Below, in pieces: positions 1-6,730 of a stretch of DNA of 20,359 nucleotides; position 1 is the first letter of the stretch, and the number at the start of each line of letters is the position of its first letter. The stretch covers positions 1 to 20,359 of the forward strand of contig CAKVGW010000033.1 in the NCBI GenBank assembly GCA_934747325.1, written 5' to 3'. A model generated the notes under the pieces. It was not told the DNA's origin and searched no databases. It was given only the letters and a program-made list of their open reading frames with translations. This stretch comes from an uncultured Candidatus Melainabacteria bacterium. Its GTDB lineage: Bacteria; Cyanobacteriota; Vampirovibrionia; Gastranaerophilales; Gastranaerophilaceae. The position numbers and the translations under genes were made by a program.

Positions 1-252
1 AAATTACATCCTTTTTACACTTATCTTAAAATTATTGATAAAGATGAAACAGGGCTTGTTTTTGAGTGTATGAATTTGGATAAGGAAACTAATCATTGCA
101 AAATTCATAAAAAGCGCCCTGGGATTTGCAGAAGATATCCGCAAGAAGAATTGTTTAAGATGGGTGGAACTTTAGCTGAACATTGCGGTTATAGATTAGA
201 ACCTGTTGAGAGTTTTGAAGATGTTTTTAAAAAGGTTTGTAAAAAGAAATGA
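1..252 (+). CDS. YkgJ-type cysteine-cluster protein, 3' end
   Basis: This is the last 83 codons of a gene that starts before the window; the reading frame is open from base 1, so the ATG at 70 is only an internal methionine. The visible part has Cys23, then Cys33 in a C-K-I-H context, then a R-P-x-x-C-R-x-Y-P stretch with Cys43, and a further Cys63. That spacing is the second half of the YkgJ / CxxCxxCC family (PF03692), small proteins thought to bind zinc or an iron-sulfur cluster and sometimes annotated as flagellin N-methylase-like. The first cysteine cluster would lie upstream and cannot be seen. The actual substrate is unknown. The gene ends against a hairpin that also terminates the convergent uridine phosphorylase gene. 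Family assignment is fairly sure; function is not. Confidence 0.7.
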   Translation, partial: KLHPFYTYLKIIDKDETGLVFECMNLDKETNHCKIHKKRPGICRRYPQEELFKMGGTLAEHCGYRLEPVESFEDVFKKVCKKK

Positions 253-256
253 TAAA

Positions 257-286
257 AAATGGGCGCATCGTATGATGCACCCATTT
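257..286 (-). terminator. Hairpin terminator between convergent genes
   Basis: Arms 257-269 and 274-286 pair over 13 positions around a 4-base loop. The single imperfect position is C/A when read on the plus strand but a G-U wobble on the minus strand. The minus-strand RNA also continues into a run of six U. It therefore looks built mainly for the minus-strand phosphorylase gene and can also stop the plus-strand gene. Confidence 0.85.
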
Positions 287-289
287 AAA

Positions 290-1057
290 TTATTTATTTT
301 CAGCAATCAGATTTTTAATTGCTTCGACTGCAGTTTTGATAGCTAATTCGGTATCATGTGCAACTGGATTTTCTAATCCTTGCTTTTCTCTTTCTTGATT
401 TGCAACTACCAAGAAAATTGAACCGACTTTTACTTTTAAATAACTTGCTACAATGAACAAAGCTGCTGATTCCATTTCAGAAGCCAAACAACCAAGTTTC
501 AACCAAGCATTCCATTTGTTTTGTAATTCATAATTTACGGGCATTAATTCCGGACTGTGTTGTCCGTAGAAAGAGTCCTTACATTCTACAACGCCTACGT
601 GATAAGGTAAGTCTAATTTTTTTGCAGAATTAATAAGTGCTGTAACAATATCATAGTTTGCAACCGCAGGGAATTCTATCGGAGCGTATTCTTTAGAAGT
701 TCCTTCCATTCTGATTGCACCTGTTGCAATTACTAAATCACCGCTTTTTACATCCAAATCCATACCACCGCAAGTGCCGACACGGATAAAGTATTTTGCG
801 CCGACTTTTACTAATTCTTCCATTGCGATAGAAGCAGAAGGGCCACCAATACCTGTAGAGGTAACGCTAACTTTTACACCGTTCAAATAACCTGTGTAGG
901 TTGTAAATTCTCTTCTGTCTGCTACGAGTTTTGCATCGTCAAAATATTTTGCAATTTTTTCACATCTTTTAGGGTCGCCCGGTAAAATAACGTATTCACC
1001 AACGTCGCCTTCTTTTAAACCAATGTGATACTGTAATCCGTCTGTTGAATATTTCAT
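290..1057 (-). CDS. udp: Uridine phosphorylase
   Basis: The product is a 255-residue cytoplasmic nucleoside phosphorylase of the PNP/UDP family. It is predicted to split uridine with phosphate into uracil and ribose-1-phosphate for pyrimidine salvage. Visible motifs are L-P-G-D-P-x-R at residues 25-31 (phosphate loop), R-E-F-T-T-Y near 49-54, S-T-G-I-G-G-P-S at 67-74, R-V-G-T-C-G-G at 92-98 and the nucleoside/ribose motif S-E-M-E-S-A at 193-198. Length and motif order match E. coli Udp (about 253 residues). A related specificity, such as another pyrimidine nucleoside, cannot be excluded. The start has a strong Shine-Dalgarno (AAAGGAGA, plus-strand 1063-1070) and its own promoter at 1081-1110. 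It ends at a good terminator, so it is probably a single-gene unit. Confidence 0.92.
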   Translation of the reverse strand: MKYSTDGLQYHIGLKEGDVGEYVILPGDPKRCEKIAKYFDDAKLVADRREFTTYTGYLNGVKVSVTSTGIGGPSASIAMEELVKVGAKYFIRVGTCGGMDLDVKSGDLVIATGAIRMEGTSKEYAPIEFPAVANYDIVTALINSAKKLDLPYHVGVVECKDSFYGQHSPELMPVNYELQNKWNAWLKLGCLASEMESAALFIVASYLKVKVGSIFLVVANQEREKQGLENPVAHDTELAIKTAVEAIKNLIAENK

Positions 1058-1080
1058 ATAAATCTCCTTTAGAAAAAACT

Positions 1081-1110
1081 ATTTTAGCAAGGAAGGAGAT
1101 TAAATGTCAA
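1081..1110 (-). promoter_or_regulatory. Promoter of udp
   Basis: On the minus strand a perfect -35 TTGACA (plus-strand 1105-1110) is followed by an 18-bp spacer and a -10 TAAAAT (1081-1086). The -10 ends 23 bases before the start codon, leaving room for a short leader with the Shine-Dalgarno. The spacer contains TAATCTCCTT, also found in the promoter at 14875-14903. Confidence 0.75.
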
Positions 1111-1128
1111 TTAGGAAAACATATTTTA

Positions 1129-1866
1129 TTAAAGTCTTATGGTTCTGAAAATCGTTGAATATTTGTGTGAACCATAATATATAATTATAGAAACAAAATA
1201 GTTTTCTAAATCATTAACTTCTAAATATGATTGAACAGGAGTTTTTCTCTTTGTGCTTTTGAAGTTTCCGATAAAATCTAAAAATCCCATGTGTATTTTT
1301 TGTGTGGTTGTATACTTCGGTTTTGGAATATGGTCATCGTAGAAGGTTTCAGGTGTGTAATCTCTCTCGTAAACCGGAACTATGTGTTTCACAACGCCAT
1401 TTTGTTTAAATAACATAAACCAATCGCCGTTATGTTCTCTTGGAGTTAATAAGTAGTATCCGGGTTCAATAGTTATATTTTTGAAATATAACGGAGAATT
1501 TAATCTAAATAGTGGATACATAGACCATGAAGTGTCTTTCATATCATAATATTGGTCAGGGTCGATGTCGTGAAGGTATGAAAAAGTCGGTACTTCTAAA
1601 TCACTGTATATTTGTGCGTAATTTTTTGTGGCTTTTGTTTTTGTTGGTGGAATTACAACGTCATTGCTCCCGCCTTGAGAAGGTGTTGTTGACTCTTGCT
1701 GTTGTGCAGGCGGTGTCAAATCTTCGTCTTCATCTAAACTGTTCGGGTCAATGTCATCATAAAAACCTTTTGGTGTTCCGACATAAATTCCGTTTGTGTT
1801 ATCGTCAGCAAACGTTGGAACACAAAGCAGCAGGCAAGCAAAAATTAATAATCTTCTTTTAAACAT
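1129..1866 (-). CDS. Secreted protein of unknown function
   Basis: I do not recognise this 245-residue protein. It opens with a classical signal peptide: two arginines, a Leu/Cys-rich hydrophobic core and a T-F-A site, giving cleavage after about residue 20. A low-complexity acidic and Pro/Gln/Ser/Thr-rich linker covers roughly residues 40-85. The rest is a tyrosine- and aromatic-rich globular region of about 150 residues with no membrane segment, so it should be periplasmic or outer-surface. There is no lipobox. There is no Shine-Dalgarno; instead a promoter ends six bases before the ATG, predicting a leaderless mRNA. No terminator separates it from udp downstream, which has its own promoter. 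Confidence 0.75.
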   Translation of the reverse strand: MFKRRLLIFACLLLCVPTFADDNTNGIYVGTPKGFYDDIDPNSLDEDEDLTPPAQQQESTTPSQGGSNDVVIPPTKTKATKNYAQIYSDLEVPTFSYLHDIDPDQYYDMKDTSWSMYPLFRLNSPLYFKNITIEPGYYLLTPREHNGDWFMLFKQNGVVKHIVPVYERDYTPETFYDDHIPKPKYTTTQKIHMGFLDFIGNFKSTKRKTPVQSYLEVNDLENYFVSIIIYYGSHKYSTIFRTIRL

Positions 1867-1872
1867 ATTTTT

Positions 1873-1900
1873 ATTTTAATGGATTTATAACGGAAATCAA
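1873..1900 (-). promoter_or_regulatory. Promoter for leaderless secreted-protein gene
   Basis: On the minus strand TTGATT (plus-strand 1895-1900) is followed by a 16-bp spacer and TAAAAT (1873-1878), then six bases (AAAAAT) and the ATG. A normal start site would fall on the A of the ATG. No purine-rich ribosome site lies between. Confidence 0.55.
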
Positions 1901-1915
1901 GTTTTTATAAAAAGA

Positions 1916-2230
1916 TTAAAACTTTATTGCACAAAAGAATTTATACATCATTTTTGTTAATTTTTCATTCTTTTGCATTGCATTAACCATTTCATTTATT
2001 AATTCTTCTTTTGGCAAAAAACTTTCAAACATAAAAATATCACAAGGTTTAACATCTAAAACTTTTAGAATTTTATCTAAATTTTCTGCTGTCGGATAAT
2101 ATTTCCCAACCTCAATGTTGCTTATGCTGGAAGTTTCAACATCAATCATTTCTGCAAGTTTTTCTTGGGTAAGATTTTTACTCTTTCTAATTTCTTGTAA
2201 TCGTTTTCCTAAAAGTTTCTTGATATTCAT
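1916..2230 (-). CDS. XRE-family transcriptional regulator
   Basis: A 104-residue DNA-binding protein. Residues about 7-62 form a Cro/CI-type helix-turn-helix: a first helix with R-L-x-E-I-R, the L-T-Q-E-K-L-A helix, and a recognition helix around S-S-I-S-N-I-E followed by G-K-Y-Y-P-T. The remaining 40 residues are a short helical tail, too small for a known ligand domain, so it probably acts as a dimer sensing protein partners or simply autoregulates. A Shine-Dalgarno (AAGGATAG) precedes the ATG. It is transcribed away from the glycosyltransferase operon, and two copies of TAAAACTCG lie in the shared upstream region, which suggests it may control itself and perhaps that operon. No toxin partner is adjacent. 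Confidence 0.85.
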   Translation of the reverse strand: MNIKKLLGKRLQEIRKSKNLTQEKLAEMIDVETSSISNIEVGKYYPTAENLDKILKVLDVKPCDIFMFESFLPKEELINEMVNAMQKNEKLTKMMYKFFCAIKF

Positions 2231-2259
2231 ATTCTATCCTTGTTTTCCATATTATTGGA

Positions 2260-2293
2260 TAAAACTCGAATTAGTTTAACGATGTAAAACTCG
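2260..2293. promoter_or_regulatory. Paired TAAAACTCG repeats, candidate XRE operator
   Basis: The 9-mer TAAAACTCG occurs at 2260-2268 and 2285-2293, 25 bp apart (about two and a half helical turns) and in the same orientation. Both copies lie upstream of the XRE gene and just before the plus-strand promoter at 2304. A weak XRE promoter (TTAAAC, 17 bp, AATAAT on the minus strand) overlaps them. That they form an operator is inference from position. Confidence 0.35.
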
Positions 2294-2303
2294 TAAAAAT
2301 ATG

Positions 2304-2333
2304 TTGATTTATGATGTTTTTCTTGTATATTAT
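2304..2333 (+). promoter_or_regulatory. Candidate promoter of the glycosyltransferase operon
   Basis: TTGATT at 2304-2309 is followed by TATATT at 2326-2331 (16 bp) or TATTAT at 2328-2333 (18 bp). It is the best sigma70-like pair ahead of the plus-strand genes. The predicted start near 2340 would leave a leader of about 50 bases before the small ORF at 2390. Confidence 0.5.
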
Positions 2334-2389
2334 ATAAGTATTACAATATATTTTTATATTTTTTAATAGTTATACTACAAGATGAGATT

Positions 2390-2539
2390 ATGTATAAAGA
2401 AATTTTAATAGATGTAATTTTGTGGAATGAAGACGAACCTCGCACTGTTTTAAGCAGGGTAGTTTCTAAATACAAAATTTTATATATCTTATTTGAAAGG
2501 TTTGTAATTTGGAAGAGGAAAATTAAACATGAAAATTAG
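2390..2539 (+). CDS. Possible 49-residue small ORF leading the glycan operon
   Basis: An ATG at 2390 opens a 49-codon frame ending in TAG at 2537-2539, overlapping the first 11 bases of the glycosyltransferase gene. The peptide is mixed in composition: an acidic N-terminal half with W-N-E-D-E-P, then a hydrophobic and basic C-terminal half with I-L-Y-I-L-F-E-R-F and W-K-R-K. It could be a membrane-associating peptide, a leader whose translation couples to the next gene, or the 3' remnant of a lost gene. A weak purine stretch (AAGATGAG) precedes the ATG. I do not recognise it. The overlap is of the same size as the next junction in the operon, which is the main support. Confidence 0.35.
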   Translation: MYKEILIDVILWNEDEPRTVLSRVVSKYKILYILFERFVIWKRKIKHEN

Positions 2540-4304
2540 TGTTGTCGTTCCTGTGTATAATACATCAAAATATTTACGTAAATGCTTGGATAGCTTAGTA
2601 AATCAAACATTTAAAGATATTGAAATAATTTGTGTAAATGACGGTTCTACAGATTCGTCATTATCAATATTGCAAGAATACAAAGCTAAGTATAATAGTA
2701 TTAAAATTATCAGCCAAGAAAATCAAGGTTTGTCATCTGCACGAAATACCGGCATAGAAGCTGCTTGTGGTGAATATATCGGATTTGTGGATTCAGATGA
2801 TTGGGTTGATTTAGATTTTTTTGCAAAGCTCTATGAGGCTATTTTATATAATAATTGTGATATTGCGGTTGCTTCTATAATTAGAAAACGTGCTTATTTT
2901 CAAAAATATAGAGTTCATTATGCCGAAGAAAATATTTATACAACGTTAGAAGATAAGATAAATATTTGTTCGATTCCAAAATGTTGCTATGTTTGGAATA
3001 AATTGTATAAAAAAGATTTAATCAAAGATATTGCGTTTAAAAAAAATGTGTTTTTTGAAGATATGCTTTGGATTCCACATGTTTTGCTAAAGTCTGATAA
3101 GTTAGTAACTGTGTGTGATACAAACTATTATTATAGAGTAAATCAAAATTCAATAGTTAAAAAAAATCAATCCAAAAAGAAACAAATGGATTTTTATAAT
3201 GCTAAAAAGTCATTAATTAAATTTTTTGATGAAAATAAATTGGAATTATCTTTAAAAGATAGGTATATATTGAAATCAATTAAATATTTTTTAAATATAC
3301 CTGTTTTTACAATTAAAGAATTAGAAAACACAGAATGCGGGATTTTATTTGGAACTTTTAAAATTTTTGAATTTTCAAAAAGCATAAACAGATATTTTTA
3401 TAAAATTTGTGGGATAAAAATTACAATTAGAAAAAATAGATTATCGAAAAAAGAATATAAAAAATTAAATTATTCATATGAACATGGAGAAGGCATTGTT
3501 CCAAATGTTAAAAATAAATACGAAACATTAGATGAATTAATAAATACAAACAAATCTATGGCGCGTTTTGGTGATGGTGAATTTAATTTAATTTGGGGAG
3601 AAAATTTGCCATTTCAAAAATATGACAAAGAATTGGCAGAGAAGTTAAAGGAAGTTCTTCTAAATAATAATGAAAAGATTATGGTTGGAATTCCAAACGT
3701 TTTTGGAAATATTGATATTTCCATTGGTAATGCAGTAAATTTTTGGAGAAAATATTGTGTAAACAATCGAGAAGAGATATATAGAGAATTAAATATGTCA
3801 CAACAATATTATGATTCAACGGTCACTCGAATATACATAGATGAACAAAATAAAATTAAATCAAAAGAATTGTTTGAAAAATATAAAAAAATATGGAACG
3901 AAAAAGATGTAATTTTTGTTGAAGGTGAAGGTAGTCGATTGGGTTATGGTAATGACTTATTTGCAAACGCTGATACAATTCAGCGCATAATTTGTCCTGC
4001 AACAAATGCATTTGCAAAATACGACGAGATTCTAAAAGAGTGTAAAAAACAGCCTAAAGAAAAATTGTTTATTTTGGCATTAGGACCAACGGCAACAGTT
4101 TTAGCCTATGACTTGGCACAACTTGGATATAGGGCACTGGATTTGGGACATATAGATATTGAGTACGAGTGGTTTTTGTTGGGTGCTAAAAAGAAAGTGC
4201 CAATTAAAAATAAATATGTAAACGAAACAAAAAAAGGAAAAATTATTACATTTTTGGATGATGATAAATATAAGAGCGAGGTAATTTGGTATTATGATAA
4301 ATAA
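2529..4304 (+). CDS. Two-domain glycosyltransferase, GT2 (GT-A) plus DUF1792 (GT-D)
   Basis: This 591-residue cytoplasmic enzyme carries two catalytic domains. Residues 1 to about 230 are a family-2 GT-A domain: V-V-V-P-V-Y-N near the start, V-N-D-G-S-T-D near 37-43, S-A-R-N-T-G, and the metal-binding D-S-D-D at 88-91. Residues about 330-580 match DUF1792, the GT-D fold known from a streptococcal adhesin-glycosylation enzyme: R-F-G-D-G-E with the D-x-E triad at 349-351, G-E-G-S-R, and L-A-L-G-P-T-A near the end. It should add two sugars in sequence to one acceptor, a surface polysaccharide or glycoprotein. A basic, poorly conserved linker joins the halves. Translation probably couples to the upstream small ORF, and the gene overlaps the next by 11 bases. 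The N-terminal domain is a paralogue of the gene at 5052. Confidence 0.85.
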   Translation: MKISVVVPVYNTSKYLRKCLDSLVNQTFKDIEIICVNDGSTDSSLSILQEYKAKYNSIKIISQENQGLSSARNTGIEAACGEYIGFVDSDDWVDLDFFAKLYEAILYNNCDIAVASIIRKRAYFQKYRVHYAEENIYTTLEDKINICSIPKCCYVWNKLYKKDLIKDIAFKKNVFFEDMLWIPHVLLKSDKLVTVCDTNYYYRVNQNSIVKKNQSKKKQMDFYNAKKSLIKFFDENKLELSLKDRYILKSIKYFLNIPVFTIKELENTECGILFGTFKIFEFSKSINRYFYKICGIKITIRKNRLSKKEYKKLNYSYEHGEGIVPNVKNKYETLDELINTNKSMARFGDGEFNLIWGENLPFQKYDKELAEKLKEVLLNNNEKIMVGIPNVFGNIDISIGNAVNFWRKYCVNNREEIYRELNMSQQYYDSTVTRIYIDEQNKIKSKELFEKYKKIWNEKDVIFVEGEGSRLGYGNDLFANADTIQRIICPATNAFAKYDEILKECKKQPKEKLFILALGPTATVLAYDLAQLGYRALDLGHIDIEYEWFLLGAKKKVPIKNKYVNETKKGKIITFLDDDKYKSEVIWYYDK

Positions 4305-5055
4305 AAAAGTTAGCGTTATAATTCCAACGCTTCAAAAAAATAAAACATTTTTAATAAATCTTGTTACATCTTTTGTTGAAGATGATTTTGTTGATGAAAT
4401 TATAATTATTGATAACTCTTTGCAAGGATTTACGTATGAAAACAAGAAAATTGAAGTTATCATTCCAGAAGAGAATTTATGTGTTAACCCTAGTTGGAAT
4501 TTAGGCGTACAAAAAGCCAAAAATCAATACATTTGTTTAGCTAATGATGATATAATAATTCCACAAAACTTTTGTTCAAAAATATTAAAAAAAATGACTG
4601 ATGAACATGGAATTGTTGGGATTAATTCAAATTGCGTAATCAATTCATATCCTAATAGTATAGATATTTCAGATGATATATCGAACCCTATTACATTAGA
4701 AAAGATAGAACATGAAAGACCGTTCAATTTTGGTTCAATAATGTTTTTTAAAAAAGATATATATACAGAAATTCCAGACGATTTAAAAATATTTTTTGGA
4801 GATGATTGGATTTGTTATAACGCAGAAAAGATTGGCAAAAAAAACGCTATAATTTCTAATACAAAAATTTACCATATAGGTTCACTTTCATCTCAGCAAT
4901 ACTTTAATTTACAAAAACAAGAAGAAAAAATTTATTGGAGACATCTCGTTCCATTGAAAAAAAGATTGTTATATTTGATGTATACAAAACGGCATATAAT
5001 TATCTTTGTTTTAGGACTTAGACTAAGTTTAAAAATAAAAAAGAGGGAAAAATGA
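4294..5055 (+). CDS. GT2-like glycosyltransferase
   Basis: A 253-residue protein with a short GT-A fold: S-V-I-I-P-T at residues 7-12, an acidic nucleotide-binding strand ending I-I-D-N at 38-41, P-S-W-N-L-G at 66-71, and N-D-D at 84-86 in place of the usual D-x-D. A later G-D-D-W at 169-172 fits the acceptor/base region. It is shorter and more divergent than the flanking GT2 enzymes and resembles the rhamnosyltransferase-like branch of the family; the donor sugar cannot be told. The C-terminus is basic (K-I-K-K-R-E-K), suggesting association with the inner membrane face. It overlaps the previous gene by 11 bases and the next by 4 (ATGA), so the three are translated as one operon. Confidence 0.8.
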   Translation: MINKKVSVIIPTLQKNKTFLINLVTSFVEDDFVDEIIIIDNSLQGFTYENKKIEVIIPEENLCVNPSWNLGVQKAKNQYICLANDDIIIPQNFCSKILKKMTDEHGIVGINSNCVINSYPNSIDISDDISNPITLEKIEHERPFNFGSIMFFKKDIYTEIPDDLKIFFGDDWICYNAEKIGKKNAIISNTKIYHIGSLSSQQYFNLQKQEEKIYWRHLVPLKKRLLYLMYTKRHIIIFVLGLRLSLKIKKREK

Positions 5056-5921
5056 TTAAACTTTCCATAATTGTTCCTGTATATAATGTAGCAGAGTATT
5101 TAGAGAGATGTTTAAACAGTCTGATTAATCAAACATTGAACGAAATTGAAATTATATGTGTTAATGATGGTTCTACTGATAATTCTTTGTGCATTTTAGA
5201 AAAATTTGCAGAACTGGACAAAAGAATTAAAATAATCAATCAAAAAAATAAAGGGCTTTCAGGTGCAAGAAATACAGGTATAAAACTTGTTCAAGGTGAA
5301 TACTTCGGTTTTTTGGATTCAGATGATTGGGTTGATTTAGATTATTTTGAGAAATTATATAAAAGAGCTAAAAATTGTGATGCAGACATTTCCTTGGGTG
5401 ATTTTATCAGAAAGGGAAAGTTCAAACATAAAATCAGATTGAAATTGAATAAAGAAGAAGAGTTTGTTGGAGATAATGAAAAATTTTACGGTAGTCAATT
5501 TTATCATTTTCCGTGTGTTTGGAACAAAATTTATAAAACAAGCAAATTTAATGACTTAAGATTTATTGAAGGAATATATTTTGAGGACGGACCGTATACA
5601 ATTCAAGCATTACATAGAGCAAACAAAGTCGTTACTTGTTGTAATACATATCTTTATTATTTTGTTAATCCGAATTCGATTGTAAAAACATTGAACAAGA
5701 AAAAAGAACAGGATATGTATAATAGCAGTAAATTTATACTGAATTACATAAAAGATAACATGCAAATTCAAGATAAAGGAATTTATTACGAAACATTTGC
5801 GCAAAAATTATGGCGAATAAAATTATATTCTACTGTTGAAAATTTATATTACAAAAAATATTATATACATCTATTTTTTTGGAAAATCTTAGTTTATAAA
5901 ACACAAAAAATAAAAATGTAA
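5052..5921 (+). CDS. GT2 family glycosyltransferase
   Basis: A 289-residue family-2 glycosyltransferase with I-I-V-P-V-Y-N at residues 6-12, V-N-D-G-S-T-D at 37-43, S-G-A-R-N-T-G at 70-76 and D-S-D-D-W-V-D at 89-95. It is clearly paralogous to the first 230 residues of the gene at 2529, sharing long identical runs around each motif, so an old duplication built this operon. The C-terminal 60 residues are aromatic and lysine-rich, without a clear membrane helix. It probably transfers a hexose during assembly of a capsule, O-antigen-like glycan or glycoprotein. The gene stops one base short of the convergent protease gene, with no terminator visible between them. Confidence 0.87.
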   Translation: MIKLSIIVPVYNVAEYLERCLNSLINQTLNEIEIICVNDGSTDNSLCILEKFAELDKRIKIINQKNKGLSGARNTGIKLVQGEYFGFLDSDDWVDLDYFEKLYKRAKNCDADISLGDFIRKGKFKHKIRLKLNKEEEFVGDNEKFYGSQFYHFPCVWNKIYKTSKFNDLRFIEGIYFEDGPYTIQALHRANKVVTCCNTYLYYFVNPNSIVKTLNKKKEQDMYNSSKFILNYIKDNMQIQDKGIYYETFAQKLWRIKLYSTVENLYYKKYYIHLFFWKILVYKTQKIKM

Positions 5922-5922
5922 T

Positions 5923-6579
5923 CTAAAACGCGGCGTCATTGGTTTCTAAATACTCTTTAACTAAATTAATCGGAGTTGCAAAACCTATCCCAATGTTAGA
6001 AATATTGTTATCCGGATTATAAATCGCCTGATTTATTCCTATAATTTCTCCGCTCGTATTCAAAAGAGGGCCTCCTGAAGAGCCGGGATTAATCGCAGCA
6101 TCGGTTTGAATTCGATTTTTCGCATAATCTATTCTTGAAACTATACCCTGAGTTAAAGTTCCGTTAAATCCGAACGGATTGCCGATTGCCAAGACTTTTT
6201 GACCGACTTTAACTTTAGCAGAATCGCCCAGTTTTACTGTTTTTAAATCTTTTTTTGCATCAATTTTAAGGAGTGCAATGTCTTTATTATCACCAAGATG
6301 TTTTAAAACTTTGGCGTCATAATTTTGACCGTTGCTCATGGTTACAACAACGGTGTTGCCAATATCAATAACATGCGCGCTTGTTAAAATTACGCCTGAT
6401 TTATCTATAATACAGCCTGTTCCGCACGACAAGCCGTCTTGAATTTGAGAATCTACTGTAACTATTGCGGGATTAATTTTTTCGTATATTGTCACAGGAT
6501 TTTTCTCAACTTTTCCAAACGAAAAAGCAGGCAAAGATATGAATATAAGCAAAATTGCAGGAATTATTTTATTGGTCAT
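5923..6579 (-). CDS. Periplasmic trypsin-like protease (HtrA/Deg type, no PDZ)
   Basis: A 218-residue S1C-family serine protease. A signal peptide covers residues 1 to about 22. The catalytic triad is readable: His69 in T-S-A-H-V, Asp100 in D-N-K-D-I-A-L-L-K, and Ser168 in P-G-S-S-G-G-P. Between them G-N-P-F-G and T-Q-G-I-V-S complete the HtrA signature. The protein ends soon after the protease domain, so it lacks the PDZ domain present in DegP/HhoA and must find substrates another way. Cys52 and Cys56 sit close together before the catalytic His and could form a disulfide or bind metal. A perfect Shine-Dalgarno (AAGGAGGC) lies 6 bases before the ATG. It probably degrades damaged envelope proteins. 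It appears monocistronic. Confidence 0.9.
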   Translation of the reverse strand: MTNKIIPAILLIFISLPAFSFGKVEKNPVTIYEKINPAIVTVDSQIQDGLSCGTGCIIDKSGVILTSAHVIDIGNTVVVTMSNGQNYDAKVLKHLGDNKDIALLKIDAKKDLKTVKLGDSAKVKVGQKVLAIGNPFGFNGTLTQGIVSRIDYAKNRIQTDAAINPGSSGGPLLNTSGEIIGINQAIYNPDNNISNIGIGFATPINLVKEYLETNDAAF

Positions 6580-6659
6580 AACGCCTCCTTGTTTATTAAA
6601 ATTTTGACAAATTTAATCTCTCAAAACAATTAGTCTTGCTTGATTTCAAAGGATATGTA

Positions 6660-6688
6660 TTGCCAGCTTTCAAATTTTAATGTATAAT
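6660..6688 (+). promoter_or_regulatory. Strong promoter of the DUF561 gene
   Basis: TTGCCA (6660-6665), a 17-bp spacer and a consensus TATAAT (6683-6688) predict transcription from about 6695. The ATG at 6680 overlaps this promoter and lies upstream of the predicted transcript start, so it cannot be the translation start. Confidence 0.82.
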
Positions 6689-6716
6689 AGACACGATGTT
6701 ATATCACAATCGACAC

Positions 6717-6724
6717 AAAAGGAG
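6717..6724 (+). promoter_or_regulatory. Ribosome binding site fixing the DUF561 start
   Basis: AAAAGGAG lies six bases before ATG 6731. Together with the promoter at 6660-6688 it selects 6731 over the longer frame from 6680. Confidence 0.85.
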
Positions 6725-6730
6725 AAAAAT

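Noticed and set aside
1104..1148. Fourteen-codon plus-strand ORF with a strong-looking GGAAGGAG ribosome site
   Set aside because: The purine run and the ATG fall inside the minus-strand udp promoter (its spacer and -35), there is no plus-strand promoter, and the frame runs antisense into the neighbouring gene.
1527..1862. 111-residue plus-strand ORF opposite the secreted protein gene
   Set aside because: Its composition is that of an antisense frame and it has no ribosome site; the minus-strand frame has a signal peptide and a promoter.
6680..6730. Extended N-terminus of the DUF561 protein from ATG 6680
   Set aside because: That ATG overlaps the -10 TATAAT region and would not be transcribed; ATG 6731 has a proper ribosome site.
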